DNA of 64,000 nucleotides, from the NCBI GenBank assembly GCA_037482215.1, contig CP148074.1, positions 1,674,001-1,738,000 of the forward strand, in the 5' to 3' direction. The DNA is from Pseudomonas mendocina. GTDB lineage: Bacteria > Pseudomonadota > Gammaproteobacteria > Pseudomonadales > Pseudomonadaceae. Of this stretch, positions 8,590 to 16,904 are shown piece after piece (the stretch's first letter is position 1; each line of letters begins with the position of its first letter). A model generated the notes under the pieces. It was not told where the DNA came from. It did no database searches and saw only the letters and a list, made by a program, of their open reading frames with translations. The translations under genes were made by a program, and so were the position numbers.

Positions 8590-10545
8590 TCAGCTTTTCC
8601 AGGGCTCCGGTGCACCCAGCAGACGGCCCATGGCGCCGTAAAGGCCCAGCTCCTTCAGCACAGCAAACTCACCCTCGGTTTCAACCATCTCTGCAATCAG
8701 TGGCAGGTCGATGCTGTTGGTGGCGCGGAATACGGCTTCAATAAACAGGCGTTTATCGCTTTCCTGATCAATTGCGCGGATGTAAGCCCCGTCCAGTTTC
8801 AGGTAGGCCAGACCCAAGTGGGTCAGGTTGCCGATCAAGCTGAAGCGCCCGCCGAAGTGTTGCAGGCCCAAGTTGCAGCCGCATTCCCGAACGCGTCGGC
8901 TTAGCTGGTCAAGCTCAGCGGGCGGCGGCAGATGGCGTTCATCCAACTCCAAGGTCAGCTGAGCCGTCTGTTGAGGATACTGCCTCAACAATTCAATCAG
9001 TGCGCTGAAGGCTTGAGGATCACGCACAGTGGCGCTGGACAAGCTCAAAGCTAATGGCGCTGGATGTTGCTGAAGATGAGTCAGGCTATGTTTCAGCATG
9101 GCCAAGTCAAAGCGATGCGCCCAGCCCAAACGCTCAATCCACGGCAGAAAACGGCCCGCGGCAATGGCTTCACCCTGAGGATCAAGCAAGCGTGCCAGTA
9201 CCTTATGGTGCAGCAGCTTGCTGCGTTCGGCGCATTGAATTACAGGCTGAAAGTACAGCTGCAATTTGCCCTGGGTAAGAGCCTCATCAATCCATTCGCG
9301 CCATTCGTGAAGGCTCTGGGTGGGTTGTGCACTGAAGTCATCCAGATGTGCCCAGTTACGTTCGCCGTCATTTTGTGACTGAGCCTGAGCCAGTGCCTGA
9401 TCGGCCCGGCCGATAACTTGAGCAGGTTCTTCACCGGGGCGGAATGTGGTTATCCCGACATGAGCAACCGGATTGCAATCGCTAGCGCCGGTTTGCAGCA
9501 AGGTCTGTAGGCCTTCATTAAGGTCATTAGCCAGCTGTTCAGCTTCCTCACTGCCTAAGCCGGGGGCGAGCAAACTGAACTCACCGCCACGGCTGCGTGA
9601 TGCCAGCCAGCCGGTGCGTTGATGTTGGCTAAGCATGCGTTTGAAGAGTTCGCCGATGGCGGCAATCAGCGCATCGGTGTGCTGGCCGCCAAAGCGCTGG
9701 TTGAGACCGGCCAGATCATTTACCCGGAGCAGGAACAGGTAGCCTTCGGTGTTTTGCTCGCTGGTGTCGAGTCGGTTGGTCAGGCTGATGTCGAATTGGC
9801 GGCGGTTTGCCAGGCCAGTGATGCTGTCCTGGTAGGCTTCTTCGCGCAGCTTCTCGCTGCGTGAGGCTTCTTCAGCAAAAAGTGTCTTGAGTTTGTCGAC
9901 CATCTGATTCATGGCGCTTACAACGCGCTTGAGTTCAGGGGTGCGCGGTACTTTGTTCAGGGTGAGAAATTCGCGGCGGCTGATGGCCTGAGCTTGTTGA
10001 ACCATCTTGTCGAGTGGGCTCAGTTGCTTGCGTAGCAACCATCCTCCCACTAGCGCACTGATGACGCCACACAGCAACAACCAGAGCAAAGTGCCAATGG
10101 CGCTGTCCCAAAGACGAGCCAGGGCAAAGTTCGGGTGGCTGATAACCTCAACGCGGGCGGCCTGTTCCCAGCCACGCATGATCAGGGCGTCACCGGGTTG
10201 GGGCTGCAAGTTGATTAATCGACTAAACCATGCCGGAACGGTTTCTGCGCTTGTGTCCGATATGTGGCGTTCTACTAGAACCTCATCGTCGGGAATGCGA
10301 ATCAGGCGGATGCTGGCGAAGTAACCGCTGTCGAAGATCGAGCTGATCATTAGTTCGGACATGGCCATGTCATCCACATGCGGGGTCAGGGAAAGCCCCA
10401 GGGCTGTGGCCGCATCCTGCGCGTGGGAGCGCAGCTGGCTGAGCTGTTGTTCACGCGAGCTTTCTACGCCGACGATAAAGCTGCCGGTAAAAGCCACCGC
10501 CAATAATAGGCAGATGGCGATAAAAAGCTGTTTGAGCAATGACAT
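8590..10545 (-). CDS. lapD: Inner-membrane c-di-GMP receptor LapD
   Basis: Inside-out signalling protein: cytoplasmic c-di-GMP binding makes its periplasmic domain sequester LapG, which keeps LapA-type adhesins on the surface. 651 residues: membrane segment 5-26, periplasmic LapD/MoxY-type domain (about 27-147), second membrane segment (148-171), HAMP (about 172-222), GGDEF-like (about 238-400) and EAL-like (about 420-651) domains. Both enzyme motifs are degenerate, as in known LapD: RGGEF at 319-323 instead of GG(D/E)EF, and KVLAR instead of EA(L/V)LR. It is therefore a receptor rather than an enzyme. It follows lapG by eight bases in one operon. Confidence 0.95.
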   Translation of the reverse strand: MSLLKQLFIAICLLLAVAFTGSFIVGVESSREQQLSQLRSHAQDAATALGLSLTPHVDDMAMSELMISSIFDSGYFASIRLIRIPDDEVLVERHISDTSAETVPAWFSRLINLQPQPGDALIMRGWEQAARVEVISHPNFALARLWDSAIGTLLWLLLCGVISALVGGWLLRKQLSPLDKMVQQAQAISRREFLTLNKVPRTPELKRVVSAMNQMVDKLKTLFAEEASRSEKLREEAYQDSITGLANRRQFDISLTNRLDTSEQNTEGYLFLLRVNDLAGLNQRFGGQHTDALIAAIGELFKRMLSQHQRTGWLASRSRGGEFSLLAPGLGSEEAEQLANDLNEGLQTLLQTGASDCNPVAHVGITTFRPGEEPAQVIGRADQALAQAQSQNDGERNWAHLDDFSAQPTQSLHEWREWIDEALTQGKLQLYFQPVIQCAERSKLLHHKVLARLLDPQGEAIAAGRFLPWIERLGWAHRFDLAMLKHSLTHLQQHPAPLALSLSSATVRDPQAFSALIELLRQYPQQTAQLTLELDERHLPPPAELDQLSRRVRECGCNLGLQHFGGRFSLIGNLTHLGLAYLKLDGAYIRAIDQESDKRLFIEAVFRATNSIDLPLIAEMVETEGEFAVLKELGLYGAMGRLLGAPEPWKS

Positions 10546-10553
10546 GTAGCCTC

Positions 10554-11246
10554 CTAGCCTTCGCCAATGGCGAAGCCTTCAGTTCGCATTTTTCTGAGCA
10601 GATCTTGCCAACGCGAAAGTTTTTTAGTGTCGCTTTTTTTGTTATTGGAACCCGGTAGATACAGGCCTTCAGCATTGAAGGAGTAAACAGGCAGCAGATC
10701 TCTGCGCTGTGAGGCCGGTAGAATGTCGTTAATCAGGTTATCCAGCACCAAAGGCTCAGAGGTGGGCGTGGCGTAGTAAGTCAGCACCATGTGCGCCTGG
10801 TTGTAATTCAATGCCTTAACGTAGGTGATGCGCAGCTTTTCGCTGGGGATCCCCAGGCGGCGCAGGGTGAAGTATTTGGCGATGGAGTAGTCTTCGCAGT
10901 CACCCGAGCCCTTCACCAGCATTTCCACGGGGGTGGCCCAATAATCTTTTTGCCGCCAGACGTTTATGTCGTCAGAGAAGCGAACCTGGCGATTAAAAAA
11001 ACGGTTGATGTCGTTGAGCTGTTCTCTTTCTTTAGTGCTCAGGCTGGCTTTGATCTGTTCTTCCCAATCGAGTATTCGCTGTTTGCCGCTGCCAAGGCTG
11101 CCGTACTGTCTCTCTGCATTTTGGATGATCAGGCCGAAATCCCAGTTGGCAACTGCACTGGCAAGGCCCAGTAGCAGAATGCAGCAGCCCAGCAGCGCCG
11201 CTTGGAAGCGCTGAAGCCATCCGCATGTAGTCTGGCAGGCCTGCAT
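10554..11246 (-). CDS. lapG: Periplasmic cysteine protease LapG
   Basis: Calcium-dependent transglutaminase-like cysteine protease that cleaves the N-terminus of LapA-type giant adhesins and releases biofilm. 230 residues. A hydrophobic export segment spans about 14-33. The catalytic triad is visible as C117 in SGDCEDYSIAKY, H152 in QAHMVLTYY and D169 in VLDNLIND. lapD follows directly, giving the protease and its c-di-GMP-controlled inhibitor in one transcript. No LapA/CdrA-type substrate gene is in the window. Confidence 0.95.
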   Translation of the reverse strand: MQACQTTCGWLQRFQAALLGCCILLLGLASAVANWDFGLIIQNAERQYGSLGSGKQRILDWEEQIKASLSTKEREQLNDINRFFNRQVRFSDDINVWRQKDYWATPVEMLVKGSGDCEDYSIAKYFTLRRLGIPSEKLRITYVKALNYNQAHMVLTYYATPTSEPLVLDNLINDILPASQRRDLLPVYSFNAEGLYLPGSNNKKSDTKKLSRWQDLLRKMRTEGFAIGEG

Positions 11247-11294
11247 AAACCGCGTCTCGATTAGCGGGAGGGTGGATGGAGAAGTTTAGTTTTT

Positions 11295-11300
11295 ATTGTA
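11295..11300 (-). promoter_or_regulatory. Possible -10 element of lapGD
   Basis: Reading the minus strand, TACAAT lies about 50 bases before the lapG ATG in an AT-rich stretch. A matching -35 is poor (TGGGTA at 17 bases). The 134-base gap before lapG holds nothing else that I can recognise. Confidence 0.3.
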
Positions 11301-11380
11301 CTAATATACCAACAGAGTACCCACTAGGCCCCTTGGGTGTACAACAGTCCGTACTTAATGGCGCTAGGTCGGTGGCTGGG

Positions 11381-11779
11381 TTAGCGTTTGCTCAGGGTCT
11401 TTTGTCTGAGGATATAGATGGTTACCAGAATGGCGCTGGTAAGCATGAACAGGCGTGCCCAGAACAGCGGGACCACGTAACAGGAAATACTGATGCTCAA
11501 CCACATCAGCCCGATGGCGTAGACCTTACCCTTGAGTGGAATGCCTTGCCCCTCAAGGTAGTCAACAATCCACGGGCCAAGGTGGCGGTGGTTGATCAGC
11601 CACAAATAAAACCGCTCTGAGCTGCGCATAAAGCAGGCAGCGGCAAGCAACAGGAAGGGCGTCGTTGGCAGGACAGGCAGGAAGATGCCGATGACGCCCA
11701 ACACGACGCTCAGCCAGCCAACGGCCAGCAGAGCGTAGCGAATCAGCGGATTACGCTGTTTTTGGATTTGTCGCGCCAT
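11381..11779 (-). CDS. ybaN: YbaN family (DUF454) inner-membrane protein
   Basis: Small membrane protein of 132 residues of unknown function. The family pattern GWLSVVLGVIGIFLPVLPTTP followed by FLLLAAACFMRSSERFYLWL is present near the N-terminus, then a loop (NHRHLGPWIVDY) and two more hydrophobic segments (about 88-105 and 107-122), giving three to four membrane spans. It is transcribed toward lapG and could share read-through with the UPF0149 gene 15 bases upstream. Confidence 0.88.
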   Translation of the reverse strand: MARQIQKQRNPLIRYALLAVGWLSVVLGVIGIFLPVLPTTPFLLLAAACFMRSSERFYLWLINHRHLGPWIVDYLEGQGIPLKGKVYAIGLMWLSISISCYVVPLFWARLFMLTSAILVTIYILRQKTLSKR

Positions 11780-11794
11780 AAGGGTGGCGCAAGC

Positions 11795-12382
11795 TTAGTG
11801 GTGACGGGGCTTCAGCAGCGCAGGTTTCTCTTCCGGTGCATTGCACAGCAAGAAGAGGGCGGTCAGCACGTCTGGGATTTGGTCGACCATGCTGTCTACC
11901 AAGTCGCGGTCACGGGCGATATCGGCAAACTCAGGTTGCTCATCGAACAAGCCGGAACCAACCATGATCGGCAACAGCAGTTCGCTGACTTCATCTTCAG
12001 CATCGTCAAACCATACGGCTTCGCGCAAGAAGACACCTTCCATAAAACCAATGCACCAGCCGCGCAGTTCGGACTCATCAGGATCATCACCCAGGTCCAA
12101 GTCGCATGGAACTTCAGGGTCATCATCACTGGCCAGTTGGCGGGCGATGTGAGCTTGCAGCTGGATCAAGGTGCCTTCGATTTCTTCGCGCTGGGCATCG
12201 TCACGGTATTTCGGTGTTTCCGAGAAAAGCGCGTCGATCCACTCGCGCTCCGGGACTTTCTCCGGGCAGATCGAGAGGGCAGTCAGATAGCCGTGGGCGG
12301 CAATGTAGTCCAGCGCTTCTTCATGCAACTCGTCAGCATCGAGGAAGGCTTGAAGGCGGGAGAGTTGCTCGGCGAAGGACAT
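11795..12382 (-). CDS. UPF0149/YecA-type protein
   Basis: Acidic protein of 195 residues from the UPF0149 (YgfB/YecA) family; the function of this subgroup is not firmly known. Visible features are the helical N-terminus with HEEALDYIAAHGYLTALSICP, the central RGWCIGFMEGVF block typical of the family (G-W-x-x-G-F), and the C-terminal FLLCNAPEE. No C-terminal SEC-C zinc motif is present, unlike some YecA proteins. Adjacent to ybaN on the same strand. Confidence 0.85.
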   Translation of the reverse strand: MSFAEQLSRLQAFLDADELHEEALDYIAAHGYLTALSICPEKVPEREWIDALFSETPKYRDDAQREEIEGTLIQLQAHIARQLASDDDPEVPCDLDLGDDPDESELRGWCIGFMEGVFLREAVWFDDAEDEVSELLLPIMVGSGLFDEQPEFADIARDRDLVDSMVDQIPDVLTALFLLCNAPEEKPALLKPRHH

Positions 12383-12516
12383 TGGGCGCTACCTTAAGGG
12401 AATAAACAACGGTGGATTCTAGTCCAGTAGAGCTTTAGCGGCCATAGCTACAGGACAATACCGGCGCATTTCGATGTAAAGCTGATCAGGCCCAGCCGTG
12501 GCCGTCGACAGGTGCG

Positions 12517-12522
12517 TATAAT
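12517..12522 (+). promoter_or_regulatory. -10 element of recQ
   Basis: A perfect TATAAT, 26 bases before the ATG at 12548. No good -35 is seen at 16-18 bases. Its position inside the longest open frame that could start at 12512 argues that translation begins at 12548. Confidence 0.5.
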
Positions 12523-12547
12523 GCGCGGCTTGTTTTGGAGACCCTTC

Positions 12548-14674
12548 ATGCTTGATCAGGCGCAACGCATCCTTAAAGACGTATTCGGCTACGACAGCTT
12601 TCGTGGTCGTCAGGGCGCCATTATCGAGCGTGTTGCCAGCGGCGGTGATGCACTGGTACTGATGCCCACAGGAGGCGGTAAGTCCCTGTGTTTTCAAGTC
12701 CCGGCTTTGCTGCGTGATGGGTTGGCGGTGGTGGTGTCGCCGCTGATTGCATTGATGGAAGACCAAGTCGCGACCTTGAATGAGCTGGGCGTGGCGGCGG
12801 TGGCGCTGAACTCCAGCCTCAGTACGGAAGAACAGATTGAGATCGCCGGACGCATTCGTCGTGGTGAAATCAAATTGCTTTACGTGGCGCCGGAGCGTCT
12901 GGTTCAGCCACGAATGCTGAGCTTTCTGGAAGGGCTGGAGATTGCCCTGTTTGCCATTGATGAAGCCCACTGCGTATCACAATGGGGGCATGACTTCCGC
13001 CCAGAGTATTTGCAGCTTGGTCAGCTCGCTGAGCTGTTTCCGGATGTACCGCGCATCGCCCTGACGGCCACAGCGGACATGCGTACCCGTGAAGAGATCG
13101 TCCAACGTTTACATCTGCAATCAGCGGAGCGCTTTCTTTCCAGCTTTGATCGGCCCAATATCTTTTACCGCATTGTCCCCAAAGAGCAGCCACGTAAACA
13201 GTTACTGAGCTTCCTCACTCCGCGTAAAGGGGATGCTGGCATCATCTATTGTCTGTCGCGTAAGAAAGTCGAGGAAGTGGCCAGTTTCCTCTGCGATCAG
13301 GGCTTTCCTGCATTGCCTTATCACGCAGGGCTCAGCAACGATCTGCGGGCCTATCACCAGAGGCGCTTCCTCAATGAGGAAGGCTTGATCATGGTGGCAA
13401 CCATTGCCTTTGGCATGGGCATCGACAAACCCAACGTGCGCTTTGTTGCCCACATGGATTTGCCAAAATCGCTTGAAGCCTACTATCAGGAAACCGGCCG
13501 GGCCGGGCGTGATGGTCTTCCGGCGGATGCTTGGATGACCTATGGCTTGCAGGATGTGATCTTCCTCAAGCAGATGCTCAATAACTCTGAAGGTGACGAG
13601 CGCCACAAGCGTATTGAACAGCACAAGCTGGATGCCATGCTGGCGTTGTGTGAGGAAACCCGCTGTCGGCGCCAGGCGCTGCTGAAGTACTTCGATGAAG
13701 AACTGGAAAAGCCTTGCGGGCACTGTGACAACTGTGTGGATGCCATCCAGACCTGGGATGCGACCGAACCGGCGCGGCAGGCGCTGTCGGCAATCTATCG
13801 AACAGGCCAGCGCTTCGGCGTGGGGCATTTAGTGGATGTCTTGCAAGGCCGTGAAAACGATAAGGTGCGCGATCTTGGCCACCAGCACCTGAGTGTGTTC
13901 GGCATCGGCAAATCCATGAATGATGGCGAGTGGCGCTCCTTGTTCCGGCAGTTGGTTTCAAGGGGATTGGTGGAGTTGGATCTGGAAGGCTTTGGTGGCC
14001 TGCGTTTGTCAGACTCCTGTCGTCCACTACTCAAGGGTGAGGTCAGCCTGCAATTGCGCAGGGACCTCAAGCCTCAGCAAAGTGCGAAGGCTTCAGGCAG
14101 CGCAGCGAGCCAGCTGGTTCGCAGTGATGAGAAAACCCTGTGGGAAGCACTGCGTACTCTCCGGCGTAAGCTGGCTGAAGAGCACAGCGTGCCGCCTTAT
14201 GTGATCTTCCCTGATGCCACTCTGCTGGAAATGCTGCGTAGCAAACCCTCGACACTGCCCGAGATGGCTCAGGTGAGCGGCGTTGGTGCGCGTAAGCTTG
14301 AGCGCTATGGCGAAGCTTTCCTCGAAGTACTTAACGGTGGTGAGGAAACGCCAAGAGCAGTGGCTGATCTGCGCCACGAACTGGTCAGTCTGGCCCGCGC
14401 CGGGATGACCCCGGCGCAAATCGCCAGCCAGCTAAGTTGCACCGAGAAGTCGGTGTACAGCATGCTCGCTGACGCGATTGGTCGCCAACAGTTGTCCTTG
14501 GAGCAAGCACTGGATCTGCCTGAGGAGCTGCTTGGGGAAATTCAGGATGCCTTCCTTGATGGCGAAGGGGAGCTGCCCCCAGTGGCTGAGATTATCGAGC
14601 AGTTCGCCGGCCAGGTTGACCCAGGTGTTCTGTACTGTGTGCGGGCTGCTTTACAGGCCGAGTTCGAGGCTTGA
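12548..14674 (+). CDS. recQ: ATP-dependent DNA helicase RecQ
   Basis: 3'-5' superfamily 2 helicase acting in RecF-pathway recombination and fork repair. 709 residues from ATG 12548, preceded by TTGGAG. Helicase motifs: Walker A PTGGGKS (40-46), motif II DEAH (138-141, in [17 protein letters not shown]), and the motif VI region [10 protein letters not shown]. The zinc-binding domain has four Cys (CEETRC and CGHCDNC). A winged helix and an HRDC domain (about 535-610, [20 protein letters not shown]) follow. A C-terminal extension of about 100 residues with a helix-turn-helix-like segment ([18 protein letters not shown]) matches the long Pseudomonas form (about 710 residues). Confidence 0.97.
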   Translation: MLDQAQRILKDVFGYDSFRGRQGAIIERVASGGDALVLMPTGGGKSLCFQVPALLRDGLAVVVSPLIALMEDQVATLNELGVAAVALNSSLSTEEQIEIAGRIRRGEIKLLYVAPERLVQPRMLSFLEGLEIALFAIDEAHCVSQWGHDFRPEYLQLGQLAELFPDVPRIALTATADMRTREEIVQRLHLQSAERFLSSFDRPNIFYRIVPKEQPRKQLLSFLTPRKGDAGIIYCLSRKKVEEVASFLCDQGFPALPYHAGLSNDLRAYHQRRFLNEEGLIMVATIAFGMGIDKPNVRFVAHMDLPKSLEAYYQETGRAGRDGLPADAWMTYGLQDVIFLKQMLNNSEGDERHKRIEQHKLDAMLALCEETRCRRQALLKYFDEELEKPCGHCDNCVDAIQTWDATEPARQALSAIYRTGQRFGVGHLVDVLQGRENDKVRDLGHQHLSVFGIGKSMNDGEWRSLFRQLVSRGLVELDLEGFGGLRLSDSCRPLLKGEVSLQLRRDLKPQQSAKASGSAASQLVRSDEKTLWEALRTLRRKLAEEHSVPPYVIFPDATLLEMLRSKPSTLPEMAQVSGVGARKLERYGEAFLEVLNGGEETPRAVADLRHELVSLARAGMTPAQIASQLSCTEKSVYSMLADAIGRQQLSLEQALDLPEELLGEIQDAFLDGEGELPPVAEIIEQFAGQVDPGVLYCVRAALQAEFEA

Positions 14675-14786
14675 GCCAAGCTGGCATCCGTGACAGTGCA
14701 AGGTGTTCTTTCCGGTGGGGGAGGTCTTACTCGATGGTTGTACTTTTCGGCAGGCTTGTTTGATCTCTATTGTTATGGTTAGCTGG

Positions 14787-14797
14787 CTAATTATTAG
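14787..14797 (+). promoter_or_regulatory. Palindrome before marR, candidate operator
   Basis: CTAATTATTAG is a perfect inverted repeat around one central base, 24 bases before the marR ATG. MarR proteins usually bind AT-rich palindromes of this kind in their own promoter, so autoregulation of the marR-MFS pair is plausible. No experiment or motif database was available to confirm it. Confidence 0.35.
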
Positions 14798-14820
14798 TTT
14801 TGCTTCAAGAGCTGCTTTCC

Positions 14821-15255
14821 ATGTCGCACACTGATCAACACCGTTTTGCTATGCAAGTTGCACAACTCTCCCGCTCATGGCGAGCAGAGCTGGACCGTCG
14901 CCTGGTTAGCTTGGGGTTATCTCAAGCGCGTTGGCTGGTTCTTTTGCATTTGGGGCGTTTTGAAGAGTTGCCCACTCAACGTGAGTTGGCTCAGAGCGTG
15001 GGCGTCGAAGGGCCTACACTGGCACGCTTGCTTGACAGTCTAGAAGCCCAAGGGCTGGTGACTCGTTTGGCTGTCCCGGAGGATCGCCGGGCGAAGAAGG
15101 TCGCGTTGTGCCCTGAAGCCCGCCCATTGATTGAGCAGATCGAAGCGATCTCGGCTCAGCTGCGTAAAGAAGTCTTTGCGGGTATTGATGAAGAAGATTT
15201 GCGCCGCGCCCAGTCTGTACACGCTCAGGTACTGAGAAATCTGGAAAAGCGTTAA
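14821..15255 (+). CDS. MarR family transcriptional regulator
   Basis: Winged-helix regulator of 144 residues. The DNA-binding part is QRELAQSVGVEGPTLARLLDSLEAQGLVTRL, followed by the wing VPEDRRAKKVAL, which contains the D-R-R-x-K-x-V signature of MarR proteins. Flanking helices would form the dimer interface and ligand pocket. The ATG at 14821 is preferred over an upstream in-frame TTG at 14800. Its stop overlaps the start of the efflux gene (TAATG), so the two are co-translated; it most likely represses that pump in response to an aromatic or drug ligand (inference from the gene pair). Confidence 0.92.
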   Translation: MSHTDQHRFAMQVAQLSRSWRAELDRRLVSLGLSQARWLVLLHLGRFEELPTQRELAQSVGVEGPTLARLLDSLEAQGLVTRLAVPEDRRAKKVALCPEARPLIEQIEAISAQLRKEVFAGIDEEDLRRAQSVHAQVLRNLEKR

Positions 15256-16658
15256 TGGCTAATGATCTGCAAAGCTTGCAGCTACGTTTTGGCAAGCATT
15301 ACCCGCAGTGGTTATTAGCGGTGCTGATCATGGGCAGTATGACCATGGTGTTGTCTTCCACCAGCATCAACGTGGCACTGCCCGCAATCATGAGGGATTT
15401 TGCCATTGGCCGCCCGGTCGCTCAGTGGCTGTTCACCGGATACCTTGCTGCCATGACGGCGGGCCTGTTGGTGAGTTCATGGGCCCATGGCCGCTTTGGC
15501 GCAAGACTAACCGCCCAGTTTGGCCTTTTACTGTTTGTTGTCAGCTCTCTCTTAGCTCTGCTGGCGCAGGATGTCTGGCAGCTGATCGCGGTACGCATCG
15601 TTCAGGGTGCGTGCGCAGGCATTGTCCAACCTTTAGCCACCGTGCTGATCTTCCGTACCTTCGCCGAAGGCGGGCGGGGAATGGCATTGGGCCTGTATAG
15701 CTTGGGCATCATGATGGCGCCTTCCTTAGGGCCAGGAGTTGCAGGTTATTTAGTAGACCATTTTGGCTGGGAGGGCATTTTTTGGATGCCTTTGCCGCTG
15801 TGTCTGCTGGCATTTTTGGCTGGTCACTGGCTGCTCCCTAGCCAGCCGGATATGAATAAACCCTCATTCGATGGGCAAGCTTTTGTCTGGCTAAGCATCG
15901 CTCTTTTTGCCGGGCTAGGGTTTTGCAGTGAAGTGCAGCGTTTCCCATTGCATGAACTGCAGGTGTGGTTACCAGGCCTTGTTGCCATTGTGTCAGTGGC
16001 ATTGTTTGTGAGACGCAATCGTCGTTCGCCAGCTCCGCTGTTGCCTATGCACCTCTGGCGCCACCCTGGTTTTCGCAGTGCTAGCTGGGTCGCCTTGGCG
16101 CTGGGCTTTGGTCTGTACGGCTCGACCTATTTGATACCGCTTTATTTGCAGATGGCAGAAGGCTTTAGTGCTGGGGATGCAGGCCTACTGCTTCTGCCAG
16201 CAGGGTTGTTGATGGGTGTCGCGTCGTTTGTGGGGGGATTACTTAGTGATCGCTGGTCTGCCTCATTGTTACTTAGCTTGGGATTATTGGCATTTGCCCT
16301 TTCAGCTGCTGGGCTGGCGCTGATCTCGCCGGGTGCCTCCTTTCTGGTGCTGTGCCTCTGGGCTTGCCTCGGGCGTAGTGGCCTGGCACTCATGCTGCCT
16401 GCGCTGAGCACAGGGTCTCTGGATATGCTGGAGCCTGAAGAGTTGTCTCAGGGTACCGGAGCTATCACGTTTGTCCGGCAATTGGGTGGCGCGTTTGGGG
16501 TCAATTTGATGACCTTCTTTTTGGAGTGGCGCCACAGTGCCGAAGGGGCAGATCAGTTGGCTGAACTCGCCGCCTTTAAGCAAACGTTCTGGCTGGTTAC
16601 TGCGCTATTTTTGCTGGCGATACTGGCCGCTCGTGGTGTCCGATTGACAAGAAGCTGA
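15255..16658 (+). CDS. MFS drug efflux transporter (DHA2/EmrB type)
   Basis: Inner-membrane proton antiporter of 467 residues with about 14 hydrophobic segments, as in the EmrB/QacA group. The N-terminal half shows SSTSINVALPAIMRDF (motif D1-like), the loop WAHGRFGARLTAQFG (motif A-like), and GIVQPLATVLIFRTF with MAPSLGPGVAGYLVDHFGWEGIFW (motif C), all typical of drug exporters. It overlaps the marR gene by one base. No membrane fusion protein is next to it, so it may work alone. Substrate unknown. Confidence 0.9.
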   Translation: MANDLQSLQLRFGKHYPQWLLAVLIMGSMTMVLSSTSINVALPAIMRDFAIGRPVAQWLFTGYLAAMTAGLLVSSWAHGRFGARLTAQFGLLLFVVSSLLALLAQDVWQLIAVRIVQGACAGIVQPLATVLIFRTFAEGGRGMALGLYSLGIMMAPSLGPGVAGYLVDHFGWEGIFWMPLPLCLLAFLAGHWLLPSQPDMNKPSFDGQAFVWLSIALFAGLGFCSEVQRFPLHELQVWLPGLVAIVSVALFVRRNRRSPAPLLPMHLWRHPGFRSASWVALALGFGLYGSTYLIPLYLQMAEGFSAGDAGLLLLPAGLLMGVASFVGGLLSDRWSASLLLSLGLLAFALSAAGLALISPGASFLVLCLWACLGRSGLALMLPALSTGSLDMLEPEELSQGTGAITFVRQLGGAFGVNLMTFFLEWRHSAEGADQLAELAAFKQTFWLVTALFLLAILAARGVRLTRS

Positions 16659-16904
16659 CACCAACTAAATTTGCTCTCGTCCTTGTCATTTAATTGACCA
16701 TGCTGGTACTCTGATGCCATTATGGCATAGTGCCATTTTGGCTGATTTACAGCACTTGACTTGAATCTGCCAATTGCAATTCTGCTCGGGGTTGTACATG
16801 GAACGTTTCCCTACGCATTGTTTGAGCGCCTGACTGACGATCTATTGCCGGATGCATCTGTTGCTACAGAAGAGATCAAGGGCGTTCCACCGGGAGCGAT
16901 TTCA

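Noticed and set aside
8590..10545. LapD considered as an active diguanylate cyclase or phosphodiesterase.
   Set aside because: Both motifs are degenerate (RGGEF, KVLAR) exactly as in characterised LapD receptors.
12512..12547. Earlier in-frame ATG for RecQ.
   Set aside because: A perfect TATAAT lies inside it and the family starts at MLDQAQR (12548).
16761..16904. Possible 48-residue N-terminal extension of the FimV-like protein from a TTG.
   Set aside because: A signal peptide and a good ribosome site begin at ATG 16905; the extension would bury the signal peptide.
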